This document shows positions 11,161 to 23,047 of a DNA stretch of 64,000 nucleotides, piece by piece. Within the stretch, counting starts at the first letter, position 1. Each line of letters begins with the position of its first letter. The stretch covers positions 452,501-516,500 of the forward strand of contig JABMCL010002757.1 of NCBI GenBank assembly GCA_018857735.1, read 5' to 3'. The position numbers were made by a program, and so were the translations under genes. This DNA is from Alviniconcha marisindica. Taxonomy: Eukaryota; Mollusca; Gastropoda; Provannidae. The notes under the pieces are model-generated. The model ran no database searches. It was given only the letters and a program-made list of their open reading frames with translations, and was not told the DNA's origin.

Positions 11161-12900
11161 TCTGAAGTGGATCAGTGCACTAGTCTAACATCACACCTTC
11201 CTTAAACAGAAGTACAAACAACTGCACATCCCAAATCTGATTTATTTGTGGGCAAACCAACATGTTTAATCTTTACATTACTTCATTTTAAAAAACACAG
11301 TTCCAATGCTGTGGGTCTGTGAGAACCCTTACTTTTGCTGAGACATGCCTATAAGAAAGGTATGGGTCACCACAGAGCCATGGATTATAGGGAGTATGTA
11401 CTTCATTTTGAACTACACAGTCCCCATGTTGTCAGTTTGCGGGGACCTATACTTCCTATATTCTTATGTCCAACACAGTAAAAGTATAGGTCCTCACAGA
11501 CCCACAATGTATGCACTGTACACACTGAATATACCACTGTATAGCTTACCTGTATGCACGTGTGTAGTTGTATGTTAACGCACACATTCATGCGTGTGTA
11601 TGTGTGTTGGAAGTGATAAGAAAGTTGTTGAATAAAGTGTTGTAGTGTATTTGTTTATATAGTTAGGTTTGATCGTTCTCTTGATTCTACATGCTTCTGT
11701 CAACCACAATGTTTCCTTATTGTGCACTTTGCGATCATGTTAGGTGTAAGCACTTTATACATACTCTGACATTACATTACACAACATTACTGCGTTTACC
11801 AAGGTAAACCATAAATATTTTGTCTTCTCATGACATGTGATGCATTTGACCAGTACCTTAAGTTTTATGAGTAAAGTCCCAACAGTTTAGGCCTTTAGTC
11901 AAGTCAGTGTGAAGGTTAAGCAGAAACAACAGTAACAAACAAAGAACACACACAAAGCATAATTATTGCACTGAATCAGGAGTCATATTTTTCTCTGAAA
12001 AATCAGAAAGCAGCCAACTTTCCAGGTCACCCCCACACATAAAACAAAACAAAATACCCCCTTACCCCCAGCAAAACATGCACACAGACTTTTTACCCTT
12101 GATATGTTACACAAAGGGTCACGGAACAGCACGTGTTTAAAATTGCCAACAACTGCCAACAGAGGTCATAGCAGAAAGCTTCTGGAGGGGTATCAGTTTC
12201 TGGTGAAGAAGGGACTATTTTCTGCTCCAGATAAAATTGTCCACTTTCTGCAAGCCGCTACTGCTTTTATGCATAATTATGTGCAAGTTAAAAGTCCACT
12301 GGGCAAAATCATGCTGACCAATGATGGCACCTTAGGAGGAGGTCATTTACACTTGGTCAAGAATGTTGATGTATTGGGCCAATAAAGGAACTTACCATCA
12401 CAAAACATGCTTTGTCCAGTGGGCAGCACCAGCAGAGACAGAAAGAAGACAAAATGGAAGAGAAAAAGAAGATTTTTGTTTCAAAATGCCTACAAAGTCT
12501 ATGACTGGGCTGTATGTCATGTCACAAAAAAGAACAACCTTGTCTCTGCAGTCTGGACCTTGTGGTTACTGTTCAACAACAGTGATTACTTACTGACTAC
12601 ATACATCTATTGCAAGGAATACAATGTTATTATTATCATGTACTTACTTTACTATAGTATTATTAATAATCATTTGGAAATGCATGTATCTGATCTTCAA
12701 TGCTCCAGCAACCATTATTGGCAACCATTATAGGGTGAAACATAACGCTAAACAGAAATATTTAACACAACCTAAAAAAAAAGCAAATCAAAACAAACAA
12801 AATTTTAACAAGGCCACAGTGGCCTAGCAGTGCATTAAAAAATATGATTACATCCTTGCCTTTGTCACAGATATCAAGGCATAACAAAATTAATCAATCA
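11161..12900. other. intergenic, no gene seen
   Basis: A local repeat involving GTCTGTGAGAACC, GGGACCTATACTT and TAGGTCCTCACAGACCCAC lies at about 11320-11505. The 93-codon open frame at 12104-12385 shows no recognisable domain. Confidence 0.4.
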
Positions 12901-12907
12901 CAGGTAA

Positions 12908-13135
12908 GAATCTGATTCACTGTTCACACTGTTCAAACTGTACACATGTATCACTTTGAAGAGGATTGGGGAAAAATGAAGTTGAATGAACCAGGATGGT
13001 AGAACTACAGTTAGGAAGACAGAAGTGAGCAGGTGAAGCAAAAAATGCCACATTCTGACCTGATCTAGGCTTCAGAGAAGACCTTAATTTCTGTATCCAT
13101 GGTACCCTCCTGTGGGGGCTAGACACTTACGCTGC
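12908..13135 (+). repeat. dispersed repeat, partner of 44922-45115
   Basis: Shares with 44922-45115, in the same order: CTGATTCAC then GTTCA, GGGGAAAAAT, AGTTGA-TGAA, TTCTGACCT, AGGCTTCA, TTTAAT or TTAATTTCTG, and TGGTACC. This is a diverged interspersed family. About 12815-12830 contains GTGGCCTAGCAGTGC, possibly part of its head. Confidence 0.65.
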
Positions 13136-13238
13136 CTACCTGGGTTAATAATGGAGCCATAAGAGCAGTGCTACCTATTCTTCCAGTTTGTAATGTTTAC
13201 CCAGTATGTAAATCAATACATTTGGCCAAGCCAGCCAT

Positions 13239-13267
13239 TTTTATTTGCTTTGTTCATCATTTTTATT
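13239..13267 (-). terminator. candidate SCYL2 polyadenylation signals
   Basis: TTTATT on the plus strand (AATAAA on the minus strand) occurs at 13240-13245 and 13262-13267, about 620-640 bases beyond the SCYL2 stop. This is a plausible 3' end; no transcript evidence was available. Confidence 0.35.
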
Positions 13268-13610
13268 CTTCCCTTCAAGCCCCAAGGCTCATCTTCCAAG
13301 CTTGGTAAGACTTTGCATGTGCAGCTGTTTTCCTGCAGTACATTAAGACATGAACAGGGTCCCCACCATTCAAGCAACTGCACACCAGTTCAAGAGTGTG
13401 ACCCATGACATTACACAGATTATTGCAGAAAGTAATCAGGACAGGGGCAAGCGTGCAGAACACAACCATCCCCACTGTTGCCCAGTAGTTACGGCCAGTG
13501 AGGGTGTTTGCAACATGGAATGTGAAGTTACAGGTCACCAGTCATACTTGCCCCAATGACTCCAGAGATGGGTCCAGGCAGCACACAGCTCATGCCTGGT
13601 TCGATATGTC

Positions 13611-13925
13611 TTATCCCAGATAATACTCAGCACAACCGCAGTCAGCATCACAGGCTTTCACCCCAGTAGGTCGTCCAAAGAATTTGTCAGCGACTTCTGT
13701 GATGCTGGCCTGCTGCCACCTGTCTTATCCCAGATAATGCTCAGCACAACCGCAGTCAGCATCACAGGCTTTCACCCCAGTAGGTCATCCAAAGAATTCG
13801 TCAATGACTTGTGACGCTGGCCTGCTGCCACCTGTCTTATTCCAGATAATACTCAGCACAACCGCAGTCAGCATCACAGGCTTTTACCCCAGTAGGTCAT
13901 CCAAAGAATTCGTTGACGACTTCTG
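13611..13925 (-). repeat. triplicated SCYL2 coding end, 112-114-bp unit
   Basis: Three tandem copies start at about 13611, 13725 and 13837. The copy nearest the gene contains the real stop (13884-13886). The other two lie downstream in the 3' UTR and repeat the codons for the last residues (NSLDDLLG) plus flanking 3' UTR. In both downstream copies the base pattern TAAAAGCC at the stop reads TGAAAGCC, so each still ends at a stop codon. Confidence 0.9.
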
Positions 13926-14744
13926 CGGTACAGGCCCGCTGCCACTTGTGGGGGACAGCAAGTGCCCGCCAGCATTGTGTCCTTGCATTCCCCCCATCCC
14001 CGCCTGTCCAAACATTGCACCCCCTGCCCCAAAGCCAGGCTGCTGGGCTGGCACACCCATCATCGGGGCACCCATCCCCATGGAACTGCTTCCCATTCCC
14101 ATGGTGGTGGTCCCCATTCTCATTCCGCCACTTCCCATGGGGTTCATGGCCATCATGCCCATGGGCTGCGGCTGGTTGAAGCCGGCCGGCCTTGTGGATC
14201 CCATCTGGTTGCTCCCAGCAGCCATCTGGTTCATGGAAGGAGTCCGTTTCTGCGAGGAATCCAAGAGACTGTCAAAGGCACTGAGGTCTGGCTTTGGCTG
14301 CTGTGTGCTCATGCGTGGAGAGTTCATGCCCATGGTGCCAAAACCGACCCCTTGCTGTTGCATGCCGAAGGAAGGTCCCGTTTGACTGAATCCCATGCCT
14401 GGTGCCTGGCTGGTGCTGAAGCCTCCGCCGCCGCTCACACCCATGGACATACCTGTGCTGCTGCCATTGGACCAGCTGGGCCCAGAACTCCAAGAACTGT
14501 TTGTGTTGTAGGAAGGCTGCGGCACTTTCTTCTGACTCATGCTGGTGGCCTTCATAGCGTTCATGTTTGATTCCATCAGGGTTGCAGTCAGGTCTTTGGT
14601 GGTGCTGCGTGACTGTTTCCCAGCATTGGATTTTGCTGGCTTTGCACTGGTGGCAGAGGGGTTAAGGGAAGGCTGGGATTTGAGGCGCTGCTGCTGCTCT
14701 TGCTGCTTTGCCAGCCGCTGCTTCTCTTCCAGGCTTAGGTTGGT
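13884..14744 (-). CDS. SCYL2: SCYL2 exon 16 (last)
   Basis: Residues 698-983 plus TAA. TNLSLEEKQRLAKQQEQQQR is followed by a Gly/Met/Ser/Gln-rich low-complexity tail ending NSLDDLLG. The acceptor TCTGTGCAG ends before base 14744 on the minus strand. Confidence 0.93.
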   Translation of the reverse strand, partial: TNLSLEEKQRLAKQQEQQQRLKSQPSLNPSATSAKPAKSNAGKQSRSTTKDLTATLMESNMNAMKATSMSQKKVPQPSYNTNSSWSSGPSWSNGSSTGMSMGVSGGGGFSTSQAPGMGFSQTGPSFGMQQQGVGFGTMGMNSPRMSTQQPKPDLSAFDSLLDSSQKRTPSMNQMAAGSNQMGSTRPAGFNQPQPMGMMAMNPMGSGGMRMGTTTMGMGSSSMGMGAPMMGVPAQQPGFGAGGAMFGQAGMGGMQGHNAGGHLLSPTSGSGPVPQKSSTNSLDDLLG

Positions 14745-14872
14745 CTGCACAGATACCGCAGCAGGCAAGATTTATAGGGATGGCGCAAACACTTCTATGC
14801 AAACACATGTTAAATGCAAGGTTTGTGCATATACACAAAAGAGAGGGAGAGGGGGAGGGGGTGGGGGAGAGA

Positions 14873-14951
<79 letters not shown>

Positions 14952-17900
14952 GTGAGAGCGAGACAGACACATACTCAGAGAGAAGAGAGAAAGAAACTGC
15001 ATGCCCTAGTCAAATGGAAAACGGAACTGCAACAAATCCAACACTGACATACAAGCAGGCTACTCGTATTCAGTTATGTAGCCTTTGACACACAAATCTC
15101 CTGACAGAATACACCAGCACAGACACTGCTAATTCTGTGTAATTCTGCATCTGTTGGAGGTGTGAGCCATAGGTAGGTGCTTTACGTATTTCCATGAAAA
15201 CACGGTCATTACAAACAGGAATCACTCCTTGGAGAAGCAACCAAAGCCCCACGTGTTAATACCTTTCTACTGGCAGGCATGGCTGGGGTTGCATTAGCTG
15301 AGTGTGCAGCACTGTTTGCAGAGGCAGCCGGCACCCGGCTGTCAACAGACGCTGTGTTGGCAACTGGAGAGTTGCTCCCTTTCGGTGACTGGCTGCTCAT
15401 GAAGCCGGACAGACCAAAGCCACTCAGAAACTTGTCCATCTGCAATGGAAAACCTGTACATGAAAACCATGTGATGGGAGGCACATCTACACTCATGTTG
15501 TGTCACAACAAGAGTAAAATTGCAATACCTTTTTATAATGGGCAGATGGGGGGGGGGGGGGGGGGCGGCAGCTGAAGAAAGTATTTCTTTAGCCAAACGT
15601 AAGTAGCTTTCCAGCTGAATTCAGCCTGGGTAATTAGCGGACAATCCCCAAGCCTACTTGATTAAACAGACCCATGTCACAGTTTTCATGCATGTTGAAA
15701 ATCAACACTAAATAAATCCCCAAAGAAATAATGCCCTCTCCCCTTACAAACACATAACACAGCAGGTATTATATGTCCAAAACCTGAAAGAAACAAAAAC
15801 TCACAAATCGCTAATAATGTGAATAATGTGAGCAGTTATCCACTTGTTTTCCCATGAACAGAAAGGCAAAGTAGCTAAGGTCTAACTTACCATGGTTGGA
15901 TTTCTGTCCGACGAATTAAACTCCCCAGCAGCTAACGGGTCATCTGCTCCAGGGATGCGGGAGATCTCCAGCGACCTGCATGAAGTCCATGAAGACATGT
16001 AATTGAATTGTTGTCGTGAAGCCACATCTTCAAAGAATAAATCACTCCCCCACTTTGCACAAAACAATTTGATCACTAGTTCAACAAGCAGTATGTATAT
16101 ATCCCCAAAATTGCTCATAACGCTGTCACTGCAGGTTCTAGAAGGTCCACAATCTTTATTAGAGATGGATGTTTTCAAGGACTGTAACTCATTCACTGCA
16201 CGATAACACAGCAGTGTATTAAAGACACAGATACCAAATGTAACCTCTGCTTCTGCTACACCAGATCCACCTGCTCTACCATTATTGTATGTACATACCA
16301 TATTGGGCAAATGATGGGGAAATGGCTGAAGTGAGCTGCTACACCTAAAGACGAAGAAGAAAAAGAACCCACCTCTGTTCCTGTTTCATTTGATCCAGCT
16401 GTTCCAACTTGCTGCGATGCTCTGTCTCCATTTTGCTTAACATGTCACGGATCAGTGTCATGAATGCATTGAACTGTAACAACACCATAGACATAATTAT
16501 ACAGACAGATATTTTTGATACTTCCAGCTTCAGTATTCACATCATAATGAGAGATCAAAATTGAAAATGTACAACACCCACATCCACACATACATCCATC
16601 TTTCATTCTGAGTAACAGCCATCAGCAATTTTATCATTCTGTTACTATTATGATTTATCTTTGTTTCTAATTCTATACCACTGACTGTTAGGTCTTCTTT
16701 TATCAAAGGGTGAACATGGGATTGTTAATGGACACAATGATACCAGTTCATGCTGAGCACACAAAAGCAAGACGAGCACTAAAAAACTGCACAGGTTATT
16801 TGAAGCCATACAAAAAAAAGTTCCACATCCTGGCTTGACCAGGCATTAAACCATTGCCACTGGTTTTGCCAAATGGCCACAGATGGCCTCACTCTCTCTT
16901 TCATACATCACACACAGTGACCTGTGACAGGTTGAGGTTGTTGTCCATGGCAATGGGGATGAGGAATGGTACCACTTTGTTGGCCAGAGTGTCTTTGGGG
17001 ATGCCTAACTTGCTGCCTTCAAATGCCACCTTATGGATTCCTAAAAAATAAGGAAGAAGATATTCACACATACATCACCAAAATCACCATGAAATGCATT
17101 GAAGCAAATCTGTGACATTTACTGTTTGCAGATTTGAGCTAAGACTGCTCAGTCTTTCATGCCATTTACTCTTGAAGTTACACGACCTCTGACCTCTAGG
17201 AATCCTGAACTGTTTCCCCTCTCCAGTAGCACCACTTGACAGAGACCAGCTGGTACAGAACTTGTATTGAGGTGCTGAGTTTGTAACTGTGATGTAGACT
17301 AAAGATGCACACAGTGCCCTATCTGTCACAGCCCATGGCTGTCATTGTGATTTTTACCCAGAATGCTCATGAGGACAGCAGGTTCCCGGGTGGGGATCTT
17401 TTGCAGAAAGGGCAGGATCTCGTCCAGAACAAACCACTTGTCCATGTGGTCCAGCAGCTGACCCAGACACAGCAGGCAGTTCACACGCACCTGTAAAAAA
17501 ATGAACATTCCATGTGCAGCTAACCCAAAGCCTTTTGGCATTTTTTGCATGTGCCTTTTGCTCACCACATCCAGCTGACACTTGCTCTCCTACAAAACAA
17601 TGCAGTTAGGAGAAATGAAAGAAAAAGTATCCAAACTTACTGTCAGTACAGAAGTTGCGAGGCAGAGTTTCTTGATGCGAGGCACCAGGGAGTTCTTCAA
17701 GGTGGGGTACTCAATCAGCTCCGCAAAGGTTGGAATGATGCTCAGGCAAAGCTCCTTCACATGCAAAACAGAACTTTGAGTACAGGATTAGTATGCACAG
17801 CCTAAGTTATCTTATCAACTTCTCTTCTCCATCAGTATGAGAAGTTTTGCACACATAAACATACACCCACACACAGACACTCACCTACACACAGGCAGAG

Positions 17901-18664
17901 AGACACATACCACTGAATGCACTCTGGGCAAAAAAGGTACGAAAATCACCTGATAGGGGCCGACCTAACTGCTTCATAATTATTTTACTTAGTTCATTAT
18001 TATGCCAATTATTTATCTGCACGTCAAGATACCTGTATTTGTGGACTATCTGCCTCCACAGCGCGGAAGAGCATGGGCAGGACGTGGTTCTGGATGTCAG
18101 CCTTGGGGGTCTTGCTCAGCAACAGGTTCATGTTTTGAAGGAAGAGTAAAACCACCTGCAAGCATAACAGCAATCTCTGATCTGCAAAAATGACATTTTA
18201 GTAATGATCTGGGAAAGTCTTTTTTCAGAGATATGATTCACTTTTAGATTCTTGTTGTCATCCAAGCTTTAGTCTTGATAATACCCTCCCTCCACCCCCA
18301 CCTGCACTCAATATACACAGCATCCTCAGCAGCAAGACAGACGAAGGGTCTGGATGAAAAGCCTGATACAATCCAGAGTGTTGTCAGTGGAAAGCCTTCA
18401 GTAAACATTGTGCCTCTCTGATTCTGCAGAGGAAGAACATTGTGCCTCTCTGATTCTGCAGAGGAAGAAAGATGAAAATGGGGCTTCACATGGAACCTTG
18501 AAGAATGATTCAAGTCAAGAGTTTGTCTGTAGGATGCATCTTGGTTAAAAACATAACTTTATTATTCAGTGTGATAGGATTTTACAATACTGGCATTCAC
18601 ATATCAGCTTGATTTTTGTTGTATGGGATGACAACTTTGTATATATATATGTGTGTGTGTGTGT

Positions 18665-18761
<97 letters not shown>

Positions 18762-21700
18762 TGCATGCATGTGTGTGTGCATGTGAAAATGAGCATGTGT
18801 TACATACCTGAACAGGTTCCTTAATATTAAACAGAGGTATAATTTGTGGTAGAATCTGAAGCTTGTATTCAGACTCATTTGCCTGTTCTGCCACCATGAG
18901 GATGCTGGGAAGCAAGAATGGTACCATGTCTGGATTGATGGCCTCTTTGAACAATGCTGGCAGGATGCGTTGTAAATTGACACGCTGAAAATGCAATGAG
19001 GATAAATAAATCCATGACCACATAATCAGACCAAACATACACACACGCAGAGACACTTACACATACACAAAAGCAATTAATAAAAATAAAATTCTTGATC
19101 AACCTTCAACAATTAAAGGCAAGTTGTATCTCACCTGCTCTGCTGGAGGGCTAAAAGCTATGACATATATGATACAACAAGGTAACTCTTTCCTTTGCAA
19201 TTAGTACTTCTGAAATAAAAACTGAGAAGACCAAAAAGAGTCAGTTTTATTTCACAATTTATACACATGACATTGCACAGTCGTCATAATCTAAACAGTC
19301 TAATGCAGAATACATCAGTAACTTGCATGACAATACCTTTGGAAGCTTTGAGATCACTTTGGGAAGCCCCTTAAAGAAGTTTGACTTCTCAATGTTCTGT
19401 CGTTGAAACAGGGAGTCCATGTACTGTAAAGTGACACAGCCAACATCCTCAAAGAAGGGTACCTGAAAGCAAACAAATTCTGAAGACAGTCAAAAAGTGG
19501 GGGTAAAGAGCACCCACTAAAAAAAATGTTTAAGTAAAAATGTTGTTGTTTGAGTAACTGCTGGCAACTAGCACATACCTCTTTCATTCATTTATTGTGT
19601 TCCTGTTCCTTGCATTATGATCTGAATCTTCTCTTGATCATGTTTCCTGTGCAATATCTTCTCAATAACTGGTTGTATTTTTTGCACACTTCTCCATGGG
19701 AGAGAATTTCTGGAATTAACTGACATTATTTGCCACAGCCAACATAACAATTTCTGCCTGATATACTTGCAGTCGTAATAAGACAAAGATAGTGAAACAA
19801 ACAGTCACTTTTGAACAGGCACATTATGTCTGCACAGTTGAGCATGCTATAAGCTACAATTCATTTTAAAATTTGTTACATCAGTCTTGCATATCCCTCT
19901 TATGTCAAAACTGAGATCTGATGCTGGCAACTTTCAACAACCCCCAAGACACAACCACACACACACACACACAAACAGAACAGTTTTTTTGTGCCCACCT
20001 TTATTCCACATTAAAAAAAACCCTCTGTCAACATGGTTTTAAATGTTGCATGTAACACACAGAGAATTCTCTAGACAACACTTTTCGTTTTGAAGAGCAC
20101 ATGCCTGTGCGTGACTATGCTCAATGGTGATGGATGTGAAGGCAGAATTATAAGCACCATGCTGCAAATGTAACTCTGACAAAAAAACTCTAGAAACCTT
20201 GGAGAACTGTGCGGCATCAGGTCTGACAGAGGGTTCTGTGTTGAGCAACAGCTTGACGTGTTCCCTCAGCTCCTCAGGCACTGCACCCAGCAAACTGGTA
20301 CGGAGCTGGCGAAGCTGAAAAACGGGAACAAACAGACTAATGAAAACAAGTTAACCCTTACCCTGCCAAAGCAGCTATACTGGGTGCCATTTCCTTCCAA
20401 GAGTAGTCTCAAAGACAGGTTCAAATCACTGACAAGGTTAATTTTGGAAACTTGGCTCAACATAAGAATCAGGATTTCAGGGGGACATCACACATTTTAC
20501 AGCCATACTCTGAAAAATATTCTATCAACTTCAGCATAATTTTGATATTTTGATGGAAGCAAATAATCCTCACCTCCTCTGCATTGCTTTTAAATGCTGA
20601 CAACTCTCCATGACATTCAAAGAGAGGCTTGCCCTTGGCAAAGACAGCGTAGATGAGAAGTCCGAGGGAATACATATCACTGGCAGTGCCACATGTCATG
20701 GTCAGCACGTATTCTGGGGCCATGAAGTCTAAGTTTGGCTGTGTCACTGGAGCCACGTTGGAGCACCATTCTTGAAATGGGTAAGTTGGCTGGACACAAA
20801 AAAATATTGCAATGAAACATGCACTCCTCTGGCCTGAAGCAGCCTGCTGCTATGCCAACCCCTACCAAGAGACAGGATCCACAATCAATGGTCCACAGTT
20901 TGTCTGTATGCAAAATCTTGAAACAAATACCCAGATGACTCATATTCACAACATGAAAAAACAGCTTGCTGTTTATCTTCAGATTCTTATGTGACCTTTA
21001 AATTTGGTCAGGGTTATAAAAACTTGGTATTACGTAAACTATGCAAACAATCATACAGACATGTTGGAATGATCTTGCTCAAACTATGCCTGAGGAAAAG
21101 CATTCAGATTTTCATCAAGGTGCGAAATGCATTATCTCCCTTGCATACATGTACACTAAAGTCACAAACAGGTTAGGGGTAGTGTTTTAGACAAGGAAAG
21201 AAACATCAATCTTGAAGCAGTGCAAATCACAAAACATGAAAGGATCTTGTTAGTTTACTGAACTCCCCCTCCCCCCACCAAAGAAGACAAAACAACAACA
21301 AAACACCCACCCACACATTTACAGAAAGAAGAAATATTACAACAGTCACACAAGTGTACAGAACAACTTTACCTCGGGAGACTGTGGGTCTGAACTACGA
21401 ACACAGAATTCAAAGCCTGCCAGCTTCCAGGTGCCCAGCTTGGTGAGAACGATGGCCTCAGGACACAAGTTGCGATGCATGATCTTGGCATCATTGTGAA
21501 GAAAACCTAGGCCTTCTGTCAACTGGTTACAAGAAGTAACATTGAAATCAATCACCACATCACTACAGACACAGACCTGGTCACAGTCAACTACAAAAGC
21601 ATGTTAAGAATAGGAAAACAAATTATACATGGACAGATAAAAGTTTTTAATGTCCAGTCAACCGTTTGAACCAGACCACTGATCAGGGTGAAGGCAGTTC

Positions 21701-23047
21701 AGAGGATATAAATATTTGGCCAAATCTACTAATGAGGGAATGGTTAATATTGAACCTGGCATCACACATGCACACACACAGAGAAAAACCCATTCACTCA
21801 AAACTGATGATTTCCCAGCAAATGGGCTGATCTGGTGAACTACAGTGTAATTTTTGCTGAAATACCTGCATCAGCCCATGCTTGATCTCCACATCATACA
21901 GCTGGTAGTCCTGCAGGTCTTTTGGTACAGAGGCCACTGATGTCAGGTTGCCCAGTACATTGGCCAGGCTGGCAAACACTGGCTCGGTGGCAAATGCCAG
22001 CGCCTCACTGTGGAGTAGGACAAATTATAGAAAGTTAACACTGTGAGAACCAACTAATGGCCTGGTCGCTAAATATCACACAAAGCCTGTAGGTTTTAAG
22101 AGGGTAAAAACAGGTGCAGATGCGCCTTGGGTACTTCACTATCATTATATATGTACACTACACCAACATCAAAGAAGAGCATGGGGAGCCAGACTCTGCT
22201 GAAAGGTGCAATTCTACAGAAAACCAGGGTTAAGTAAGTGGGTAGAAATGACCCAAGCCTACACTACACATAACCACAAACGTGCACCAGGTCTCCAGTT
22301 CTAACAAAATTTGACATATTCAGAACTTTATGTCTTGAACATTGGACAGGAGCTATGCTACCTGGATGGAATAACAAATTCTAATCCCCATACCGAGATT
22401 CCTCAAGAGGCTGAATGACGGCCAGAATTTTGGGATGTCGAAGCTTGGTCAGCTGCTGAACCCCACAGCGTAACATTTCCATGATGGCCTCTCGATCATG
22501 ACGTGAATAACGCTCTACTGATTTCTTCTCAAACAGGTATACAGAGGCCTCCTGCAGCAAGTAAGCACACTTCATACACAGCTAGTCTACAGGCAGAAAT
22601 CAAATAATGCGGCTACTACTTCACTTTATTTTAACATCAAAACTAAAAAAATGTGGATACACACCATAACAAATGTGAATGCTATTTCATGAATGATAAA
22701 TGTCGTCAGTTAGAGAGAGAGAGAGAGAGAGTCTGAATTGAGAGTGACAGTTTCAGAGCCAAAAATCAGAGGAAGATATTGGAATGTGTGAGACCCATCA
22801 TTCTTCATAAAGTGACAAACTGGTATAACTTCTATAAGAGTTAAATTAAGTCACAACTTAGCTAACCTCCTCTTGGAGTTTGTTCCAAACTAACCTCTTT
22901 TGTGGATTTTTTGGTGGCAGAGTAAACTTTCCAAAGCAGCCCTGGCCCAGCACTGGCCACCTGGTGGTAGATGTCAAAGTCTCTGGATAGTGGGTTGCCA
23001 GGCAACACGTTGGACACTGCATTCTTCAATTTGTTTAACATATCCAT
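13884..23047 (-). CDS. SCYL2: SCY1-like protein 2 pseudokinase (CVAK104), complete, 16 coding exons
   Basis: Sixteen exons join in phase to 983 residues plus stop; human SCYL2 is about 930. Order: N-terminal DMLNKLKNAVSNVLPGNP, kinase-like domain (about 27-310), HEAT-type helical repeats (about 313-600), a charged segment KLEQLDQMKQEQ, LSLEEKQRLAKQQEQQQRLK, then a Met/Gly/Ser-rich tail ending NSLDDLLG. Active-site positions are degenerate, as in the family. No VAIK lysine is seen (ASVYLF), HRD reads HRN (MHRNLCPEAIVL), DFG reads GFEF, and MAPE is kept. The family binds clathrin and AP2 and acts in endosome/trans-Golgi vesicle traffic. The NPF motif of the human tail was not seen. An acceptor-like TTCTAG lies 3 bases before the ATG, suggesting a 5' UTR intron. 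Confidence 0.95.
14835..14960. repeat. (GA)n-rich tract in SCYL2 intron 15
   Basis: GAGAGG/GGGAG then pure GA repeats. RE-rich and LS-rich open frames on both strands are simple-sequence artefacts. Confidence 0.95.
15263..15439 (-). CDS. SCYL2: SCYL2 exon 15
   Basis: Residues 639-697, MDKFLSGFGLSGFMSSQSPK to AMPASRK. Ser/Ala-rich linker. Acceptor TTCCATTGCAG, donor GTATTA. Confidence 0.87.
15549..15566. repeat. poly-G run in SCYL2 intron 14
   Basis: A run of about 17 G within AGATGGGGG to GGGCGGC, likely unstable in sequencing. Confidence 0.9.
15891..15975 (-). CDS. SCYL2: SCYL2 exon 14
   Basis: Residues 610-638, SLEISRIPGADDPLAAGEF to RNPTM. Poorly conserved linker. Joins in phase on both sides. 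Confidence 0.85.
16373..16473 (-). CDS. SCYL2: SCYL2 exon 13
   Basis: Residues 577-610, FNAFMTLIRDMLSKMETEHR then SKLEQLDQMKQEQ. Probable coiled coil. Phase 2 out. Confidence 0.92.
16922..17040 (-). CDS. SCYL2: SCYL2 exon 12
   Basis: Residues 537-576, GIHKVAFEGSKLGIPKDTLA to NNLNLSQ. Donor GTCACT, phase 0 out. Confidence 0.92.
17358..17490 (-). CDS. SCYL2: SCYL2 exon 11
   Basis: Residues 493-537, VRVNCLLCLGQLLDHMDKWF to LMSIL plus a split Gly. Contains WFVLDEILPFLQKIP, which is close to the human sequence. Confidence 0.93.
17641..17754 (-). CDS. SCYL2: SCYL2 exon 10
   Basis: Residues 455-492, ELCLSIIPTFAELIEYPTLK to LATSVLT. Donor GTAAGT. Confidence 0.92.
18033..18155 (-). CDS. SCYL2: SCYL2 exon 9
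   Basis: Residues 414-454, VVLLFLQNMNLLLSKTPKAD to DSPQIQ. Phase 0. Confidence 0.93.
18411..18472. repeat. 31-bp direct duplication in SCYL2 intron 8
   Basis: Two near-identical copies of TGCCTCTCTGATTCTGCAG followed by AGGAAGA. Confidence 0.85.
18650..18770. repeat. long (GT)n microsatellite in SCYL2 intron 8
   Basis: An almost pure GT tract of about 110 bp with a few AT interruptions. It explains the HTHT and VCVC open frames. Confidence 0.97.
18808..18984 (-). CDS. SCYL2: SCYL2 exon 8
   Basis: Residues 355-413, RVNLQRILPALFKEAINPDM to NIKEPVQ. A long (GT)n tract lies about 50 bases past the donor, inside the intron. Confidence 0.93.
19337..19462 (-). CDS. SCYL2: SCYL2 exon 7
   Basis: Residues 313-354, VPFFEDVGCVTLQYMDSLFQ to ISKLPK. 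Start of the helical repeat region. Phase 0. Confidence 0.93.
20198..20314 (-). CDS. SCYL2: SCYL2 exon 6
   Basis: Residues 274-312, LRQLRTSLLGAVPEELREHV to AAQFSK. This is the end of the kinase-like lobe. Phase 0 on both sides. Confidence 0.93.
20574..20789 (-). CDS. SCYL2: SCYL2 exon 5
   Basis: Residues 202-273, PTYPFQEWCSNVAPV to SNAEE. Contains FMAPEYVL and TASDMYSLGLLIYAVF. Confidence 0.93.
21373..21522 (-). CDS. SCYL2: SCYL2 exon 4
   Basis: Residues 152-201, LTEGLGFLHNDAKIMHRN to SDPQSPE. Holds the degenerate catalytic loop (HRN) and GFEF in place of DFG. Confidence 0.93.
21866..22007 (-). CDS. SCYL2: SCYL2 exon 3
   Basis: Residues 104-151, EALAFATEPVFASLANVLG to IKHGLMQ. Donor GTATTT, phase 0 out. 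Confidence 0.93.
22394..22551 (-). CDS. SCYL2: SCYL2 exon 2
   Basis: Residues 52-104, EASVYLFEKKSV to PLEES plus a split Arg. Contains GVQQLTKLRHPKIL. Acceptor TTGCTGCAG, donor GTATGG, phase 2 out. Confidence 0.93.
22895..23047 (-). CDS. SCYL2: SCYL2 exon 1 (coding)
   Basis: Residues 1-51, from the ATG at 23047-23045 to KKSTKE. Donor GTTAGT, phase 0. Minus-strand TTCATCATTCTAG followed by ACAATGG suggests the ATG lies just inside a second, spliced exon. Confidence 0.92.

Noticed and set aside
12104..12385. 93-codon plus-strand open frame
   Set aside because: No recognisable domain or supporting context.
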